Of a stretch of DNA of 64,000 bases, positions 11,049 to 23,555 are shown one piece after another. The stretch is taken from contig JANTQF010000053.1 of NCBI GenBank assembly GCA_032988165.1, positions 92,060 to 156,059 of the forward strand. The letters run 5' to 3'. This stretch comes from Emmonsiellopsis sp. PD_33 (taxonomy: Eukaryota; Ascomycota; Eurotiomycetes; Onygenales; Ajellomycetaceae). The notes below the pieces were generated by a model. The model ran no database searches. It had not been told where the DNA came from and saw nothing but the letters and a program-made list of their open reading frames with translations. The first letter of the stretch is position 1. Each line of letters starts with the position of its first letter. The position numbers were made by a program, and so were the translations under genes.

Positions 11049-12042
11049 ATGGCGTCAACCAAGACGTCGAGGATAGGTGAAGAGTATGTATATGGTCGCT
11101 GGTGTATCAGAAGATGGGCAATGGCTGACTTGTTGCTATTATAGAATATGGAAGTAAGCCACCTCCCATCCCGATCGCAACCGGTGGAACGACGATGACC
11201 TCCCTATTTATCTATCTTCCCACCTCTTTCACCATTCTCCTCCAACTATAGTCCCCAAAGGCCATCTACCTCTAGAAATCAAAAAAATCCAGCCTCCCAA
11301 CCAAAACCAGATGAAGATTAACTAATGTCCGCATAGGACGAAGGTCGACAAAGTCAACGCGGAGCTCGTAACGCTAACATATGGCACTATTGTGGCGCAA
11401 CTATGCAACGACTACGACAGCGACTACATTGAGGTGAACAAGCAGCTGGACAAGATGGGGTACAACATCGGGATGCGGCTGATTGAGGACTTCCTGGCCA
11501 AGTCGAACACGGGCCGGTGTGCCAATTTCAGGGAGACGGCAGATATGATTTCAAAGGTGCGACACATATATACCTGCTCGCCTTTTTTATTGTCACGAGT
11601 TCTGTTGTTCTTGCAATTGGAATCATTTCGTATTGATGGAAACGCTTGCAGGTTGGATTCAAGATATTCCTAAACATCACACCCACGATCACGAACTGGA
11701 CGAGTGATAACAAGCAGTTCTCACTGATATTCGACGAGAACCCGCTGGCCGACTTTGTGGAGCTGCCGGATGATGGACGGGCGCAGGACGAGCTGTGGTT
11801 CTCGAATATCCTGTGCGGAGTGCTACGGGGAGCGCTGGAGATGGTAAGTCCGACTATCCTCCAATTTGTCTGAAACAAGCGGAATTACAAAATGTACTAA
11901 TATCTATGATGAACTACTGCAGGTCCAAATGCAGGTGGAGGCGCATTTTGTAAGCGACGTGCTGCGTGGCAACGACACGACGGAAATGCGGGTGTCGCTG
12001 GTGCGGTATCTCGAGGACGAGCTGCCGCCGGATGATGAGTAA
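11049..12042 (+). CDS. bet3: TRAPP complex subunit Bet3 (TRAPPC3)
   Basis: Core subunit of the TRAPP tethering and Rab-GEF complex of ER-Golgi traffic; the family binds acyl chain in a hydrophobic channel. Five exons: 11049-11083, 11145-11153, 11337-11556, 11652-11843 and 11923-12042, giving 191 aa (yeast 193, human 180). The second exon is only 9 nt and completes the conserved GEEIWK segment. Recognisable family blocks are LTYGTIVAQLC, YNIGMRLIEDFLA, CANFRETADMISKVGFKIFL and LWFSNILCGVLRGALEMV. The end LVRYLEDELPPDDE is normal for fungal Bet3. The start is the first ATG and gives the usual short N-terminus MASTKTSRIGEE. Confidence 0.95.
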
Positions 12043-14079
12043 TGACAATGAAAACTGCAAAGTAATATGCCGAACTTTGAATGCCACTGTGTTTTTTCGA
12101 CTCGTTTGCTTCTTTTCTTTAAACGAAATTAGTGTATATAGATCATTGTTGTTTGTCATGGGTGCGAAGAAGCCATGGTGGGACAAAACGAACACGCCTG
12201 CTCCTCTTTTGTGGTGGACGCCCCTCTCTTCCTCGCAGGTATTTCTTTGTTCCGTGCCTCCAGCTATAGTTAGCTATACCACTGCGCGGAGGAAATTACA
12301 TGCCTACACCTAATACATGCGTACATAGCAGTACCTACACATACATCGCAACCCACCCCCGCACCGTGGTCGATGGATGGCCAGTCGGCTGTGACACCGC
12401 TAGGCCCAATCGAGACGCGGCGAGCACAATAGGGCGGTCACGTGCGGCAGAATAGACGACAATACCGCGGGCGGGCCAATCAGCGGGCGCGCATCCCGGC
12501 AGCGATCTCTTAGCTAAGCGACACCGCCTTCTGTCCGCACTCCGCATGGGATTGATTTCTCCTCCGTCACCCACGAGTCGTTGACAGGCCTGGCAAAGAG
12601 CGAAGACACACTGCGCGGTATATATTCCTGTGTCCTGGGTGCATTCGAGGCGTGTTTGAGCCACGGTGTTGAGCGTGCTGTCACTGGGTACTAGTAGTGC
12701 CGCTGTCAGTTGGGCACTGCTCTCCGGCTTCGCTACCAGCCTCCACCGCGCTATCTCCAACCACGACTGGAGTGGACTGCATTGCGACCACGAGCACTGC
12801 TTGGATCTGCCTTGCCGTCTGCTGCACTGTTACTGCTACTGCTACTGCTACTGCTACTGCTACTGCTGCTTTTCTCTCCTCTTCTCTTCGATTGACTCCT
12901 CTCCTCTCCGCTCCTCCGCTGCCACTGCCGCTGCCGCTGCCGCCGTGGTGGGTGACTAAGCGGCAATCTCGTGATACGTGCGTGCTGGGAAGTGCTGAGG
13001 GCGCGGGCACAGCTGGGACCGGGCCGGCCTCTCGAAATAGATTATCCGCTCCCGCAGCGCCAGCCAGCGCCAGACAGCCCGGAGAGCCTGCCCTGACCTC
13101 TGACCTCCGACCTCTGACCTCCAACCTCCTCTCTCTCCACGCCCTCCACGCCCACCACGCCATCCCGCTGCATCGCCGCCACCGCGTCCCCTCTCTCGCC
13201 CGCCGCCATTGCTCGTCTCGCTGCCACCGCCCGCTTCCCTCGGATGTGACCCTCCCGCCCGCCTCGCTGACCACCCCCCAAGGGGCTCTGCTGCTGTCCG
13301 TCCGTGTCTGCGTTGCGCCCTCTTGGCTCTCCACGCCCGCCTGGGACTGCCCTTCTCCTCTCTGCCTTCGCCCCCCCTCGATCCGCCGTCCGCCATCCGC
13401 CGTGTCGACATCCCCTCTGTCGCCGCCACCTGCCTTTGTCCCTTCTTCGCCTTTCGGTCGCCATCTCCCAGGTACACTCCATCTGCCCACCGTTTGACCC
13501 GGGTCTGCTCCTGGCTTCAAATGATCTTCAACTAACCTAGCGCTCTGTCTGGCCCTGAAGTCCTTTTCCCGTCCGCTCTGCTCCTCTCCTGCTCCTGCAG
13601 GAACCGGACGGCATCCACTTCCGCCACTCCACACTAAGACGGTCGCCCGTCATCTTGTTGGTCCTTGTTGTGTCGCGCTGGACTGACCTCACCTTGATGC
13701 TCCTGTTGTGACAGAACGTTATCTATCGCGTTGTCGTCGCATCTAGCCTCATTCGTTGGACCTATAGAAATAGATTCCAACCTATATATCGCGACTCCTA
13801 CCGCCCCCTCGCTTCGTCTTCCCTCCAAAACCCACCTCCGCCCTCAATCTGGTGCCGGATCCTTCATTGCGCCTATCGCCTTTCCACTTACTGGTTGCTC
13901 TTGGATCCTTCGCTTTTTGCGATCCACCATATCCTACTTTCCGCCCTTTCTGGGGATCTTTATCTCAGATCTTGACCTGTGCGTTGGTAGCAGCTCTTCC
14001 TCCAACACCTAAAACGGTGTGACCGCCTCGTTGCCGCCCGCTGGACGAGAGTGCGTGGCTGGCCTAACTCGCTCCAATA
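12043..14079 (+). other. bet3 3' flank and long pyrimidine-rich somA leader
   Basis: No convincing gene. 12043-12350 is the bet3 3' flank. From about 12800 to 14079 the + strand is very C/T-rich and low in complexity, including a (TGCTAC)n tract at about 12830-12866, and gives long spurious ORFs on both strands. Fungal developmental regulators often have kilobase leaders, so most of this is probably somA promoter and 5' UTR, possibly with upstream ORFs or a leader intron. Confidence 0.5.
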
Positions 14080-16698
14080 ATGAATCAGATGAATGTCGGT
14101 GGAATGAACCCCGGGGCGGGAGGTCCCGTTGGTGGCATTCCTATGATGAACAACGGCTCCTCCGCTCCCCGTAGCGAACCTACTCCAAACAACCCGTTTG
14201 ACATGCCCACGCAACTCAACACCTATATCTACGACTACTTTATTAAACGAGGCCATTATGATCTTGCTCGGGCTCTGGTCCAGGATGAGTCGTTCAAACT
14301 CACCCTTCACAAGCAGTCTCCATCCCACCACGGCGAAATGAATGGTGTTGATGGTGATGTGATGGCCACGGATTCCAAGGAAGATGTCAAGACAAGGATA
14401 CCAGACGACCTGCCACGACCAAACTTTGCACAGGACCAACAACCCCACGCGTTCCTCCTCGAATGGTTCGGCATTTTCTGGGAAATCTTCATGGCCCAGC
14501 GGAAAAGGTCCAGAAACTCAGACGCGACGCAATATGTGCAACATACGCAAGTATGTCTCTCCTCCTTTTTCCGATCTTTCCCTCTGGGGAATCTTCTGCT
14601 AACCCGTCCATCATAGGCGGTTGCTCGCTACCGGGATCAACAAAACAGCATGCGCCAACCTCAGATGATGCCCGGCCATTTCATGCGCGCTGGCAGGGGT
14701 GGTATGCTTCCTGCAAATATCCAAAAGAATATTATGCAGAACAGTCAAAATATGTACGTCTGTTTCCGTTGCAACAAGCCCCTGCCTCGGTCCAGTTTGG
14801 ATGAGACTGACATAAACTGTGTGTAGGTCACCTCAACAAATAGCACAACTCCAAAAGAGCCAGCAGCAGCAATTGCTCCACCACCAAATGCAACGAGAAC
14901 CGTCGGAGATGGAGATGAATGGTCATCGACCACAGTCTCCATCATCGGTGGAGAACGCCCCCTCACCGTCGAAACGTCCTCGCCTAGATGGCTCCCAAGT
15001 GAATGGGTTGCAGATGGCGCCGAATGGGCGTGGCCAAGGTCAAGGCATGCAGGGTCGGCCTAACCAGCAGACCAATACCACTGCCTTGCTCATGCAGCAC
15101 GGCATCAACCCGAACACGTTGACTCCGACCCAGTTCCACGCATTTCAGGCACAGAATCCTTCTGTGCAAGCAAAATCTCTGCAGGTATATAATCAAAACA
15201 TGGCTATTCAAAATCAGCGCTCAGGAATGAATAATCAGGCTATGCAAAATGGTTTAATGAACCCCAACGTTATGCCAAACCAAGGCGACATCATGCCCCA
15301 AATGCATGACGGCTCGCTCATGCCCATACAAGACTACTTCCCCGGTAACGGTCAGATGCAGCAAATGCGACCGGGAATGCAGACACCTGGTGCTGGGCCC
15401 GGAAACCATGCTCTCCAGGATTATCAAATGCAGTTGATGCTCTTGGAGCAGCAGAATAAACGGCGTTTGCTGATGGCTCGTCAAGAGCAAGACAGCATCT
15501 CACGAGGCGATGGCCCCCCCGGCGGTATGCCCGGACAACCTACCCTACCCCCAGGAACGTCTCCCCAAGGCAGTCGGACGGGTGCGTCGCCTAACCCCAA
15601 TGATCAGATGAAGAGGGGCACACCCAAAATGAATCAACCTGGTCTGCCAGGTTCTCCTAGCGTTGGTGATGCTATGGCTCAAGGCCGTAGCTCTCCTGCA
15701 TCTATGAATTTCGGCGGCGGCCCGATACCACAGGAAATGGCTGGAGGAGCTGCATTTTTTATGAAGAACATGCCGGAGGGCGTCGTTGCTAACGGCATGA
15801 GGCCTCCTAGCTCAAACCCTGCCTTCACTGGTCCTCAGATGGCACAGCCTATGGACGCCATGTCACGACCCCAGGGAGCTGGCGGCAATCGGATGCCAAG
15901 CGGCAACTGGCCAGGACAAGGACCCCAAGGCCAGCCTATGATGCCACAGCAACCTGTCGGCCAGCCGCAACCGGCCGGAACCCCACAGGAGCGCAATGCG
16001 ATGCCTCCCCCTCAGGCACCTCCTGGTGGTGTTGCCGGCACTCAGCGGACACAGCCGTCTTCGCCTCAGCCTGGAGCAGCACCTCCGACTCCGCAGCAGT
16101 CAACCAAGCCCGCTCCCAAGGGGAAGAAGGAACCAAAGGAGAACCAAAGAAAGGTGAGAAATCTCCAAAATAAGATGCAGTCAAGTTTCACTGAAACTAA
16201 CTTATCCCAGCGTCCTCCAAAGAAATCGACTGCGGCGAACGCGGCCAATACCGCCGCCACCCCATCGTCTGAAGCCGAGCCGCCCCCCACTCCCACCCCC
16301 CCCACTCCCATTACTCCTGTCCATCCCAATTCTTTCAACGGCAAAACCAGTGGCAACGCGACGACAAACGCTCCACAACCTACTTCTGCTCCCGCACCGC
16401 AAAATCTTGCTCAGCCGCAACAAGATCCCCAGTCTTATAACGATTTAACTGTTCCGGATGTAAGTTTCATTTCTTTACTGTCTCTGGTAGGAATGGCGCT
16501 AACCCACGAGATCAGGGCGCACCCCAGCATGAGATGCCTGCCAATTTTGAACTTAGCTTTGCCAGTCTGGAAAATCCCGATATTCTGGAGAATTTCGACT
16601 TTGACACCTTCCTCAATACCGACGACGGCGGATTTACTTTTGATCCGAACCATATGTATTCCGATGCTGTCGAGGCAGGTGCAGGGGACACCATGTAA
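14080..16698 (+). CDS. somA: SomA-type LUFS/LisH transcriptional regulator
   Basis: Predicted nuclear regulator of the Flo8/Som1/SomA (LUFS domain) family, known in Aspergillus to act with PtaB in conidiation, adhesion and biofilm formation. Five exons: 14080-14550, 14617-14753, 14827-16153, 16211-16459 and 16516-16698, giving 788 aa. After MNQMNVGGMNPG comes the LisH segment LNTYIYDYFIKRGHYDLARAL (about residues 46-66), then the LUFS part with LLEWFGIFWEIFMAQR (about 125-140). A long Gln/Pro/Met-rich disordered middle follows with a basic stretch PKGKKEPKENQRKVRNLQ. The last exon gives an acidic, aromatic C-terminus (FDFDTFLNTDDGGFTFD) resembling an activation region. The preceding leader is unusually long. 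Confidence 0.9.
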
Positions 16699-18292
16699 AC
16701 TTCTTACTTCTCAATTGTTTTTTGTTTTGTTTTGGTGTTCTATGTTGGTTTATTGTTGACTATTACCCTGGTTTTCCTTTCCCGTTTGCTCAACGTTGGC
16801 TTGTTCTTTTCTTTTCATTCTTTCTTAATAAAAAAGACGAGTGGGAAATATTCAGTAAAGTGATTATTATGGGTTGACTGTTTTGTTTTTTTTGTGATGT
16901 TGAAATGTGGAAAAGAATTACCCTGCATTTTTTCCTGTGTTTCATTCATACCCCCGGTTTTTTACATCTTTTCCACCTTCTTGGTCTTTCCACCATACCC
17001 ATCCTCCTCCCTCCTGCTCTCTATCATGTTATTCAGTTAGCTAATATTCTTCTTGACCTCTACTTTGCTTCTCCTTTCCTATATTTATTCTCTGCTTCTT
17101 TCTTCTCTGACTGAGTCTTGCTTGACGCCTTTTTCATTTTTTACAATTTTTGAATCCTCCCTACTTACTTACTTCCAACCACAACCCCCCATTTTTTTCT
17201 GAATCTTGTCTTTTTTTGCTATTCATTTTGTTTTATATCTTATTTAAATAATATTCTACTCTTTTTTTTTCTTCTTCTTGCTCTCAATGTCTCTATATCA
17301 GCTCCCACCCCCTTGTCTCTATTTGTCATAACCGGGTTATCATCTATCCATCATCTGAGCTTAAAAAAACACCTCCCTTGAATATTCCTCCTCCAGCCCC
17401 CTTCCAGCATATCAGTCTGCCAGATACCTCACCCCATCCCTTCCACTCTCTCTCTCTTCCTTAACCCTTCTACCACTCTTAACACCCTAAGCTATCTTAA
17501 ATGGATACTCATCTTATCACCCCACACAATTAATACCTACCCATTTATACCCTCATCCTCTTTACCTAAATAAACACACACACACACACACACATTTATT
17601 TCCATCTCATCCACCTTCTTTAAACCAGACAGACAAACCCATCCGTCCCATCCCAAGCAAATCACATGAAGCCTACATACCAGTGGATGATTGGTTAAAA
17701 TATCATGTTTTTTTACCATTTTATATTACACTGTTTTGTTTGTTGGTTTTTTTTCTATTTTTGTTTAAACTTCTTCTTTTCCCTTTTTGCTTTGAAAATG
17801 ATATCAGTATTATTAGTTACTATGAATTTTATTTTAATTTATTTGAAATCAACTGTGTGTAGTTTTAATAATCAGCACATTTATTTATTCATGAGATTGA
17901 AAAAGGAGACATGGAGTGGGGAGGATCATTCTTTTCGTCTATAAAAACCAACTATTAAAGTCAAATCTTAGGGTGAAGAGTTTCATCGAAAGTGCTTCTT
18001 AATCTAGTAACTCCATTACCTTCATCTAACTCCCCATCCTGGCCCGTCTTGTGCAATTCCCACGACCCAACCCGCTCCAACCCGTTCCCTCCATCTTTAT
18101 ATGCCATTAGATAGGCCCTACCTATCTGGCCTAGGTCCCCAGAGCTCGCTCGACTAGTTTTGATATAAGGTAGTAGAGCCAGCAGAGAAAGCAACCAAGC
18201 AGGAAACGCGAATACATAACGCCCGCACTGTTGCTCCCCTGCAGCCCGACAAACAGACGACTAACGGAAGCAAACCCATGTCTATCTCAGTT
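16699..18292. other. somA 3' region and convergent spacer, no gene
   Basis: T-rich and C/T-rich sequence with AATAAA-like signals (about 16827) suited to somA 3' processing. It contains a CA microsatellite (about 17574-17593). No ORF has family features or a plausible splice model. The right end is the 3' flank of the convergent gene. Confidence 0.55.
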
Positions 18293-20640
18293 TTACTCGA
18301 TGTTATCGTCATAGTCACCCGCCGACTCCGTCGTCTTCATCGATATCAACCTCTCTGCCTCAAACGGAACAGAACTCGGCAATCTTGACGGCTCATGAGT
18401 AGATCGCTGCGTCGCATAACCACTAGCAGAAGGTGCAGCAGGCAGTCTCGATGATCCAGTATCAGTTTTCATATTAGATACCGTGGACGCGCTGTACGAC
18501 AGGCCAGCCTCCGCAGCCCTACCCTCCCAAACCTGTATGTTCCTTGCTTTATTAATATTTTCTTCCTCCCACTCTTCATCGTCAGCCACCATCTTTACTA
18601 GGTAACTTGCAACCTCCTCCGCACATGCTTCCTTCGCAACTGAGATCAAGCCGTGTTCATACGTCGTGTATCCGATGGGACCAACTCTGGCAAGAAACGG
18701 ATCGTTAGGGAAAAGAGCAACAATGCTATACACTGGTAGGTACACATCACTCCACGTCGGCTCTACTCGATATTCCGGAGGCTCCATAGAGAGAAGGGAA
18801 CAGATCTCTAGGCAGATGCAAAAGGTTGCCAAATCACCCCGGACGAGCCGGTGGCAATTGGATCGTAGGATACAAGTCAGCAAACATATACAGGAGAACG
18901 ATTAAAATCAGCAAAAAGGCAGAGGGAAAACATTACTTTCAACGCGTTCACATTGTGACGCACATTGCATTGTCTTTGATATCAGAGCTCGTGCTGTTAT
19001 TTTGGATGCTGCTGGTCCGGACGAAGGGGCTTCAGGGATAGGAAGCCGTCTACCACAAACAGGGATAGGAACTAGATTGGCATTCTGTTTGCTTTGGTTG
19101 TTCCCTTTGCCTCTCCGCGTAGGCCTTTTTTGCTGGAATGGGGCCCGTTTATTAGCCTTTGCCTTGCCTAAAACCGCTCGCGACTGCTGCGCCAATGGAT
19201 CACCCGCTAGATTCTTCCGCGTCGCCGCAGCACGTTTGCCACCAGCGGAAGATATAGCAGTCTGGGGAAGTTTTTTTGAATTGTCATTGGTCTACACCAA
19301 AGTTAGCAATAAGGACTGATACAAAGATATAGTTTCGATATTGTCCAGAATTGGTACAACTCTTCGCCTGAGTGCTCCCTGTTCTTACCTTCTTGGTACA
19401 TGTAGGTCTACCGGCGGATTTATCGATAGCAAACCCGCCGGCGAAACCGACTCCCTGGAACAAAGATATGATATCATTCCCATTAATCAATAGGGCATAC
19501 AATGCTGAATGAGCAGCCGCATTGGCAGCATCCGTCTCCGACCTGTAAGACTTGGCGGCTCCAAAATACGACGTCCCACAGATCTCCGCTTCGCACCGCA
19601 CACCACCATCATTATGCGCATACTTTGTGTAAGCTGGGTGGCCGAGTTTATTATGATCGCAGTGGGCTATAAGTTTAAGAAGATAGGTTAGCTTAGAGTC
19701 ACAAACCTGCAAGCAACCCAAAAACCCAAAAATTAACATAGAGAAAGAAACAAACCCTACCCTGTAGTAAGGCCGTCCATATCCACGGACCCATTGGCAC
19801 ATCTGGGCCCGGGAGATCAGGCAAAGCCCAATCTGAGAACCCCCCTCTCAACATACCCAGAGCTTTGCGGCAAGTTTCAGCCTTGGCTAGGAATTTATCT
19901 TCGTGGTCCCCGTCCTTGAAAATAGTTGCACCTGAGTAGGTGAGAAACGCGGTCCAGTTCCCTTCTGGGCTCCTATCATAACTAAAATTCGGACAGAGGC
20001 CAGCTATAAGCCCAAGGACGCCAAAGTAGAAGATAGCCACGTTGTGCCCCAGAGAGTCAGCGTCCAAAGTCCCATATTTTTTGTTGGACGACTGAACCAC
20101 GGCCTCTGCAGGAGCCGCAGACATCACGTCATCCGGCGGACGCTTCATACTTCTAGGGCCAACCGGGACAGCAGACACTGGGTTGCTATCACCCGCCGTT
20201 TGTTGCTTTGGGCATGGTGGCATCGAGTTCGCAACAGGGAACACACCCCCATAGTCCGCAAAGGAAGACGTATTTCCCAGAAAGGGGCACGCCTGTTGCG
20301 CATTAGAACCATAAGAGCCAGCGGCTGGCTGGAGGAGCTGGGGACGCTGTGTGGTGCTCCCCAGTGAACCAGAGCTGCGGGACGGCAGGGGATTCAAAGT
20401 GAGAGTTGGCGTCCACTTTGAAGCTGAGGTCACTGTGGATGGCATCTCGTTACGAGCGTTGACATTGATGGGGACAAAAGGCTGGTAGACGGTGGTAGGA
20501 GGATAGACGCGTTGAGGAGAGGGAGGTCTGTCCAGGGACTCGAGAAGCTGGTCTAACATCGAACGCGTTTCAGGGGCTGCATCCGACGATTTCTCGTTCT
20601 GGTGTCTCTGGTTGTTTACGCGAAGCGCGTGGGAAGCCAT
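18293..20640 (-). CDS. Hypothetical protein with two dsRBM-like segments
   Basis: Four exons in transcription order: 20640-19761, 19666-19389, 19291-18937 and 18807-18293, all GT-AG and in phase, giving 675 aa. Residues 1-190 are disordered and Pro/Ser-rich. Residues about 195-275 look like a divergent dsRNA-binding motif (NFSYDRSPEGNWTAFLTY ... FLAKAETCRKALGML). Residues about 292-355 resemble a second one (HPAYTKYAHNDGGVRCEAEI ... ETDAANAAAHSALYALL), with the Ala-rich second helix typical of dsRBMs. A basic tail follows (KRAPFQQKRPTRRGKGNN), then an acidic C-terminal part with SMEPPEYRVEPTWSDVYLP. I do not know a named orthologue. RNA binding is inferred; no catalytic domain is visible. The start is the only in-frame ATG near the conserved N-terminus. 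Confidence 0.7.
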
Positions 20641-21537
20641 CGTACTGACGGTAACGAGGGTGCTGGGGCTCCGTGGCAGAAAGAGAAGACTGATCACCCG
20701 TGCTGTTGATCAGGATGCAGTATGAGATCAAGCTTTGATGGTTGGATGGATGGAATATGCGCGTCCAGACACTGAATGAGAAGAACCAAGAGGAACAGAA
20801 GAGAAGACTCGGCTGTCTCTCAAGCAAACACAGAGCTGGGGAAACTGCCACCCACCCAATATATCAAACCAGCGGCGGGCAGAGCAAGCGTGGTCCGCGC
20901 AGGCGGATTGCTCCTCCCCGGCCATGTTGAAAGGGACGGAAGCTTCCACGCTGTTTGTCTCAGGAAAACAGAGAAGCAACTCTCGAAGCCAGCAGTGGTC
21001 AGTGTTGGAAGTTGTGAAAGGACAGGAAGAGAAGAGAAAGAGAAGAGAAAGAGAAGAGAAAGGAAGAGAAGAGAGCTGGCTGGCGAGAACTTCAGGGGAG
21101 GCCACGGGCACGTGACCCGCCTGACAGGAGATCATCCAGATGTCTCTTTATGGTGCGGCGATAGCAGAACTGGAAATTGGCAGATAGGAGATACAAATCA
21201 TGTAGTATAGTTTGGTAAGTTACATAGGCTCTGACGGGCACTTGCACCTCAACCGCTGTCCACCCTCTATATCCCCCTCGACCCAGACACTTAGAATGAG
21301 CCGAGGATATGAAACAAAGAGAACGTAAACTAGCAGCCCAGGATATCAAACATTAATGTGGCGGTGTTCAAATGATGCTTCTGTTTAAATATATTTCAGC
21401 TATCAGTTGGCATGGCAAAGTGTAGCTGCATGAATAACCAATACAATTTCCCCTGGTCATCAGCTCCTTGGACTCCCAGCAACCGAGAACGTCCTGGAAT
21501 AGGCATGTCCCATAGCACCCGTTTCTGGTACTGTGCT
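20641..21537. other. Spacer with GA-rich tract, no gene
   Basis: Promoter of the dsRBM-like gene and 3' flank of the next gene on the same strand. A purine tract of repeated GAAGAGAAA units at about 21026-21076 is the only notable feature. ORFs here lack any family pattern. Confidence 0.5.
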
Positions 21538-23555
21538 TCATTCGGTGTCTTCAACTGCTTGTTTCGTCTGCTTCTCTTTCACCTCCAACACTTCGTCAAC
21601 GCGGGCATCGGCGTTCTCGTCTTGCTCACCGGTACGCGACACCTTCTTTGTTGGAGAGGGGGCCGGCGTTGTCTTGTCTTCTAAAATCTTGAATTCTGGC
21701 TGGGCTGGTGCGCTAGACCTTCTCCGTTTAGACTCGGTCGATGCCGAGAGGCTTCCCCTGGACAGGATACTCGCCCTCGCACTTCTCTTGGTGGAGCCAC
21801 GAAGCGGCGAGTCTGCTTCGCTCCCACCACCGCCTTCCTTTTTCCCCTTCACCTGAGGGCTGGGGCTGAGCAGCCTGGTAGGAAGTGCTGCATTCTCGCT
21901 CCCGAAAATTTCATCTCCGCTATCAGAGCGGGGACTAGATCCTGAAATGACACGGATCCCTGGCTGGGATATTTCCTTCAAAACACCATGACGACTCGAA
22001 TGTCTGGAATGAGACGCGGCTCTGGCCTCCGCAGCTGCAGACGGTTTGGATGCCATGGGAGGAACAGAACACGGCGTATTTGTTGGAGCACAGGTGCCAC
22101 TTGCTGGTTTCTTCGGACTTAGAGCATCTATTAATTGATTGTATTGCTCATCATCAATTGGGGCAGTAATACTGGGTTGTTTGCTGTGCACCACACTGAC
22201 ACCAGTCATGTTAGATATTGCCCGACTGCTGTTGGAGCTCGAAGCAGCGTAGTCAGGCATTGGTACATCCTCTAGAGTTGAGCGAGCTCGTCTGCCAAAA
22301 ACTGGTTCTGCGAACGGGCCGACGAAGGAGTCCTGGTTCACAGGCGGCGGCGCCCATCTTGATTCCCTATCTAACCACGTTGTCTGCGGCCACTGCGATT
22401 GCGGGGTAGGATTAAACCGATGAGACCACATAGAATATGGCAAAGAACGGTAATCAGGTATGCCGATTTGGCGATGCTCCGGGCGGGTTGGGGAATGGGA
22501 ATGAAGATCTTCGTCTTCTTTAAAGTTGCCGTGGTCGACCCCAAGATTGTATTTTAAGGACGGGCGGGATGCTTGATACCACATTCCCGGATTTGGCCAG
22601 GCAAGGTTGGAATGCTCCAGGACATCTATATTATACGATGAGTTATGATTGCAATATAGAGACTTTGGACAAAGTGGCTTACTCAGTGGAGCATGCTGGA
22701 AAGAGAAGATAATAAGATCCCTAACTCTTTCGAAGGGTGGTTCTCTATTCGGCCGGGAGAACCCTTCCGCGATGATTATCCTGATACGGCCAAAGGTTTC
22801 ACCAGCCTCCCAGTGAGCCTGCTGCAAGAGCTCTTCATGGAATGCCGGGAAGCGCAAATAATCTTGGTTCCCGTTCTTATCGACATCTAATATAAGTTGT
22901 TAGTAAGCCAGTAGTAATCCCAGCGTTTTCGTCAATATAAAAAAGAATAAGTTGACATACGAGAGCTTAGATCTAGAAAATATTTAGTTAGCAAAATGAG
23001 GATGAGAACTAAGAGATGTGACATACCAATGACATGAGGCCATGAAATTCTCTGGCTAACGAGGCTGCCACTTCAACCAAAAGTTAGTAGAAAGCCGATA
23101 ATCACGACCATCATTCTACTTACGCAACACAGACTCCGTCAATAAAAATGCGGATCTCATTCAGCACCGTATCACCGGGCTCCATCAAACTCTCCATGAC
23201 CCTCGTTGGGACAGGCTTTTCCCAGGTATGTACAGAAACTCTAAACCGGTCATTACGAGCCAGGCTGGGGATGAAGCTCGTCAAGATCGGAGTCTGCCCT
23301 GGGCCCCCGTGCCCATAATCGGCAGCGGATGATAGATGGGGAGCCGTGGGGTTAGCCAACACATTGTTATGCAGGTAAGGGCAATCTATGGACGTGCCAC
23401 GAGAGAAATTGTTAACATTGTTCTATCCACTCAGTTACCGGCAAGAGAAAATACGAACCGGTGTCCCTAGTCACAAAACATTGTGTTTTGAACTCCTGGA
23501 CAGGCACCTTTGAGCTCTCAGGGAAAAGAAGAACATCCCAGCTTTCGAACCGCAT
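21538..23555 (-). CDS. Conserved fungal protein of unknown function
   Basis: Six exons in transcription order: 23555-23459, 23385-23124, 23070-23027, 22972-22961, 22886-22683 and 22625-21538, giving 568 aa. The fourth exon is a 12-nt microexon. About 200 N-terminal residues look folded, with MRFESWDVLLFPESSKVPVQ, a central IRIFIDGVCV and HVDKNGNQDYLRFPAFHEEL. The remaining 360 residues are disordered, rich in Ser, Pro and Glu, with SP and KR clusters (STESKRRRSSAPAQPEFK) that could be phosphorylation sites and nuclear signals. I do not recognise a named family. The same-strand neighbour starts about 2.9 kb away with no sign of co-regulation. Confidence 0.65.

Noticed and set aside
12681..13634. 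Long overlapping ORFs on both strands (up to 317 codons) ahead of somA
   Set aside because: Extremely biased Pro/Ser/Arg/Gly composition from C/T-rich repeats, overlapping on opposite strands, with no domain; best read as somA leader sequence.
17537..17719. Reverse ORF containing a Cys-Val repeat
   Set aside because: The Cys-Val run is the translation of a CA microsatellite.
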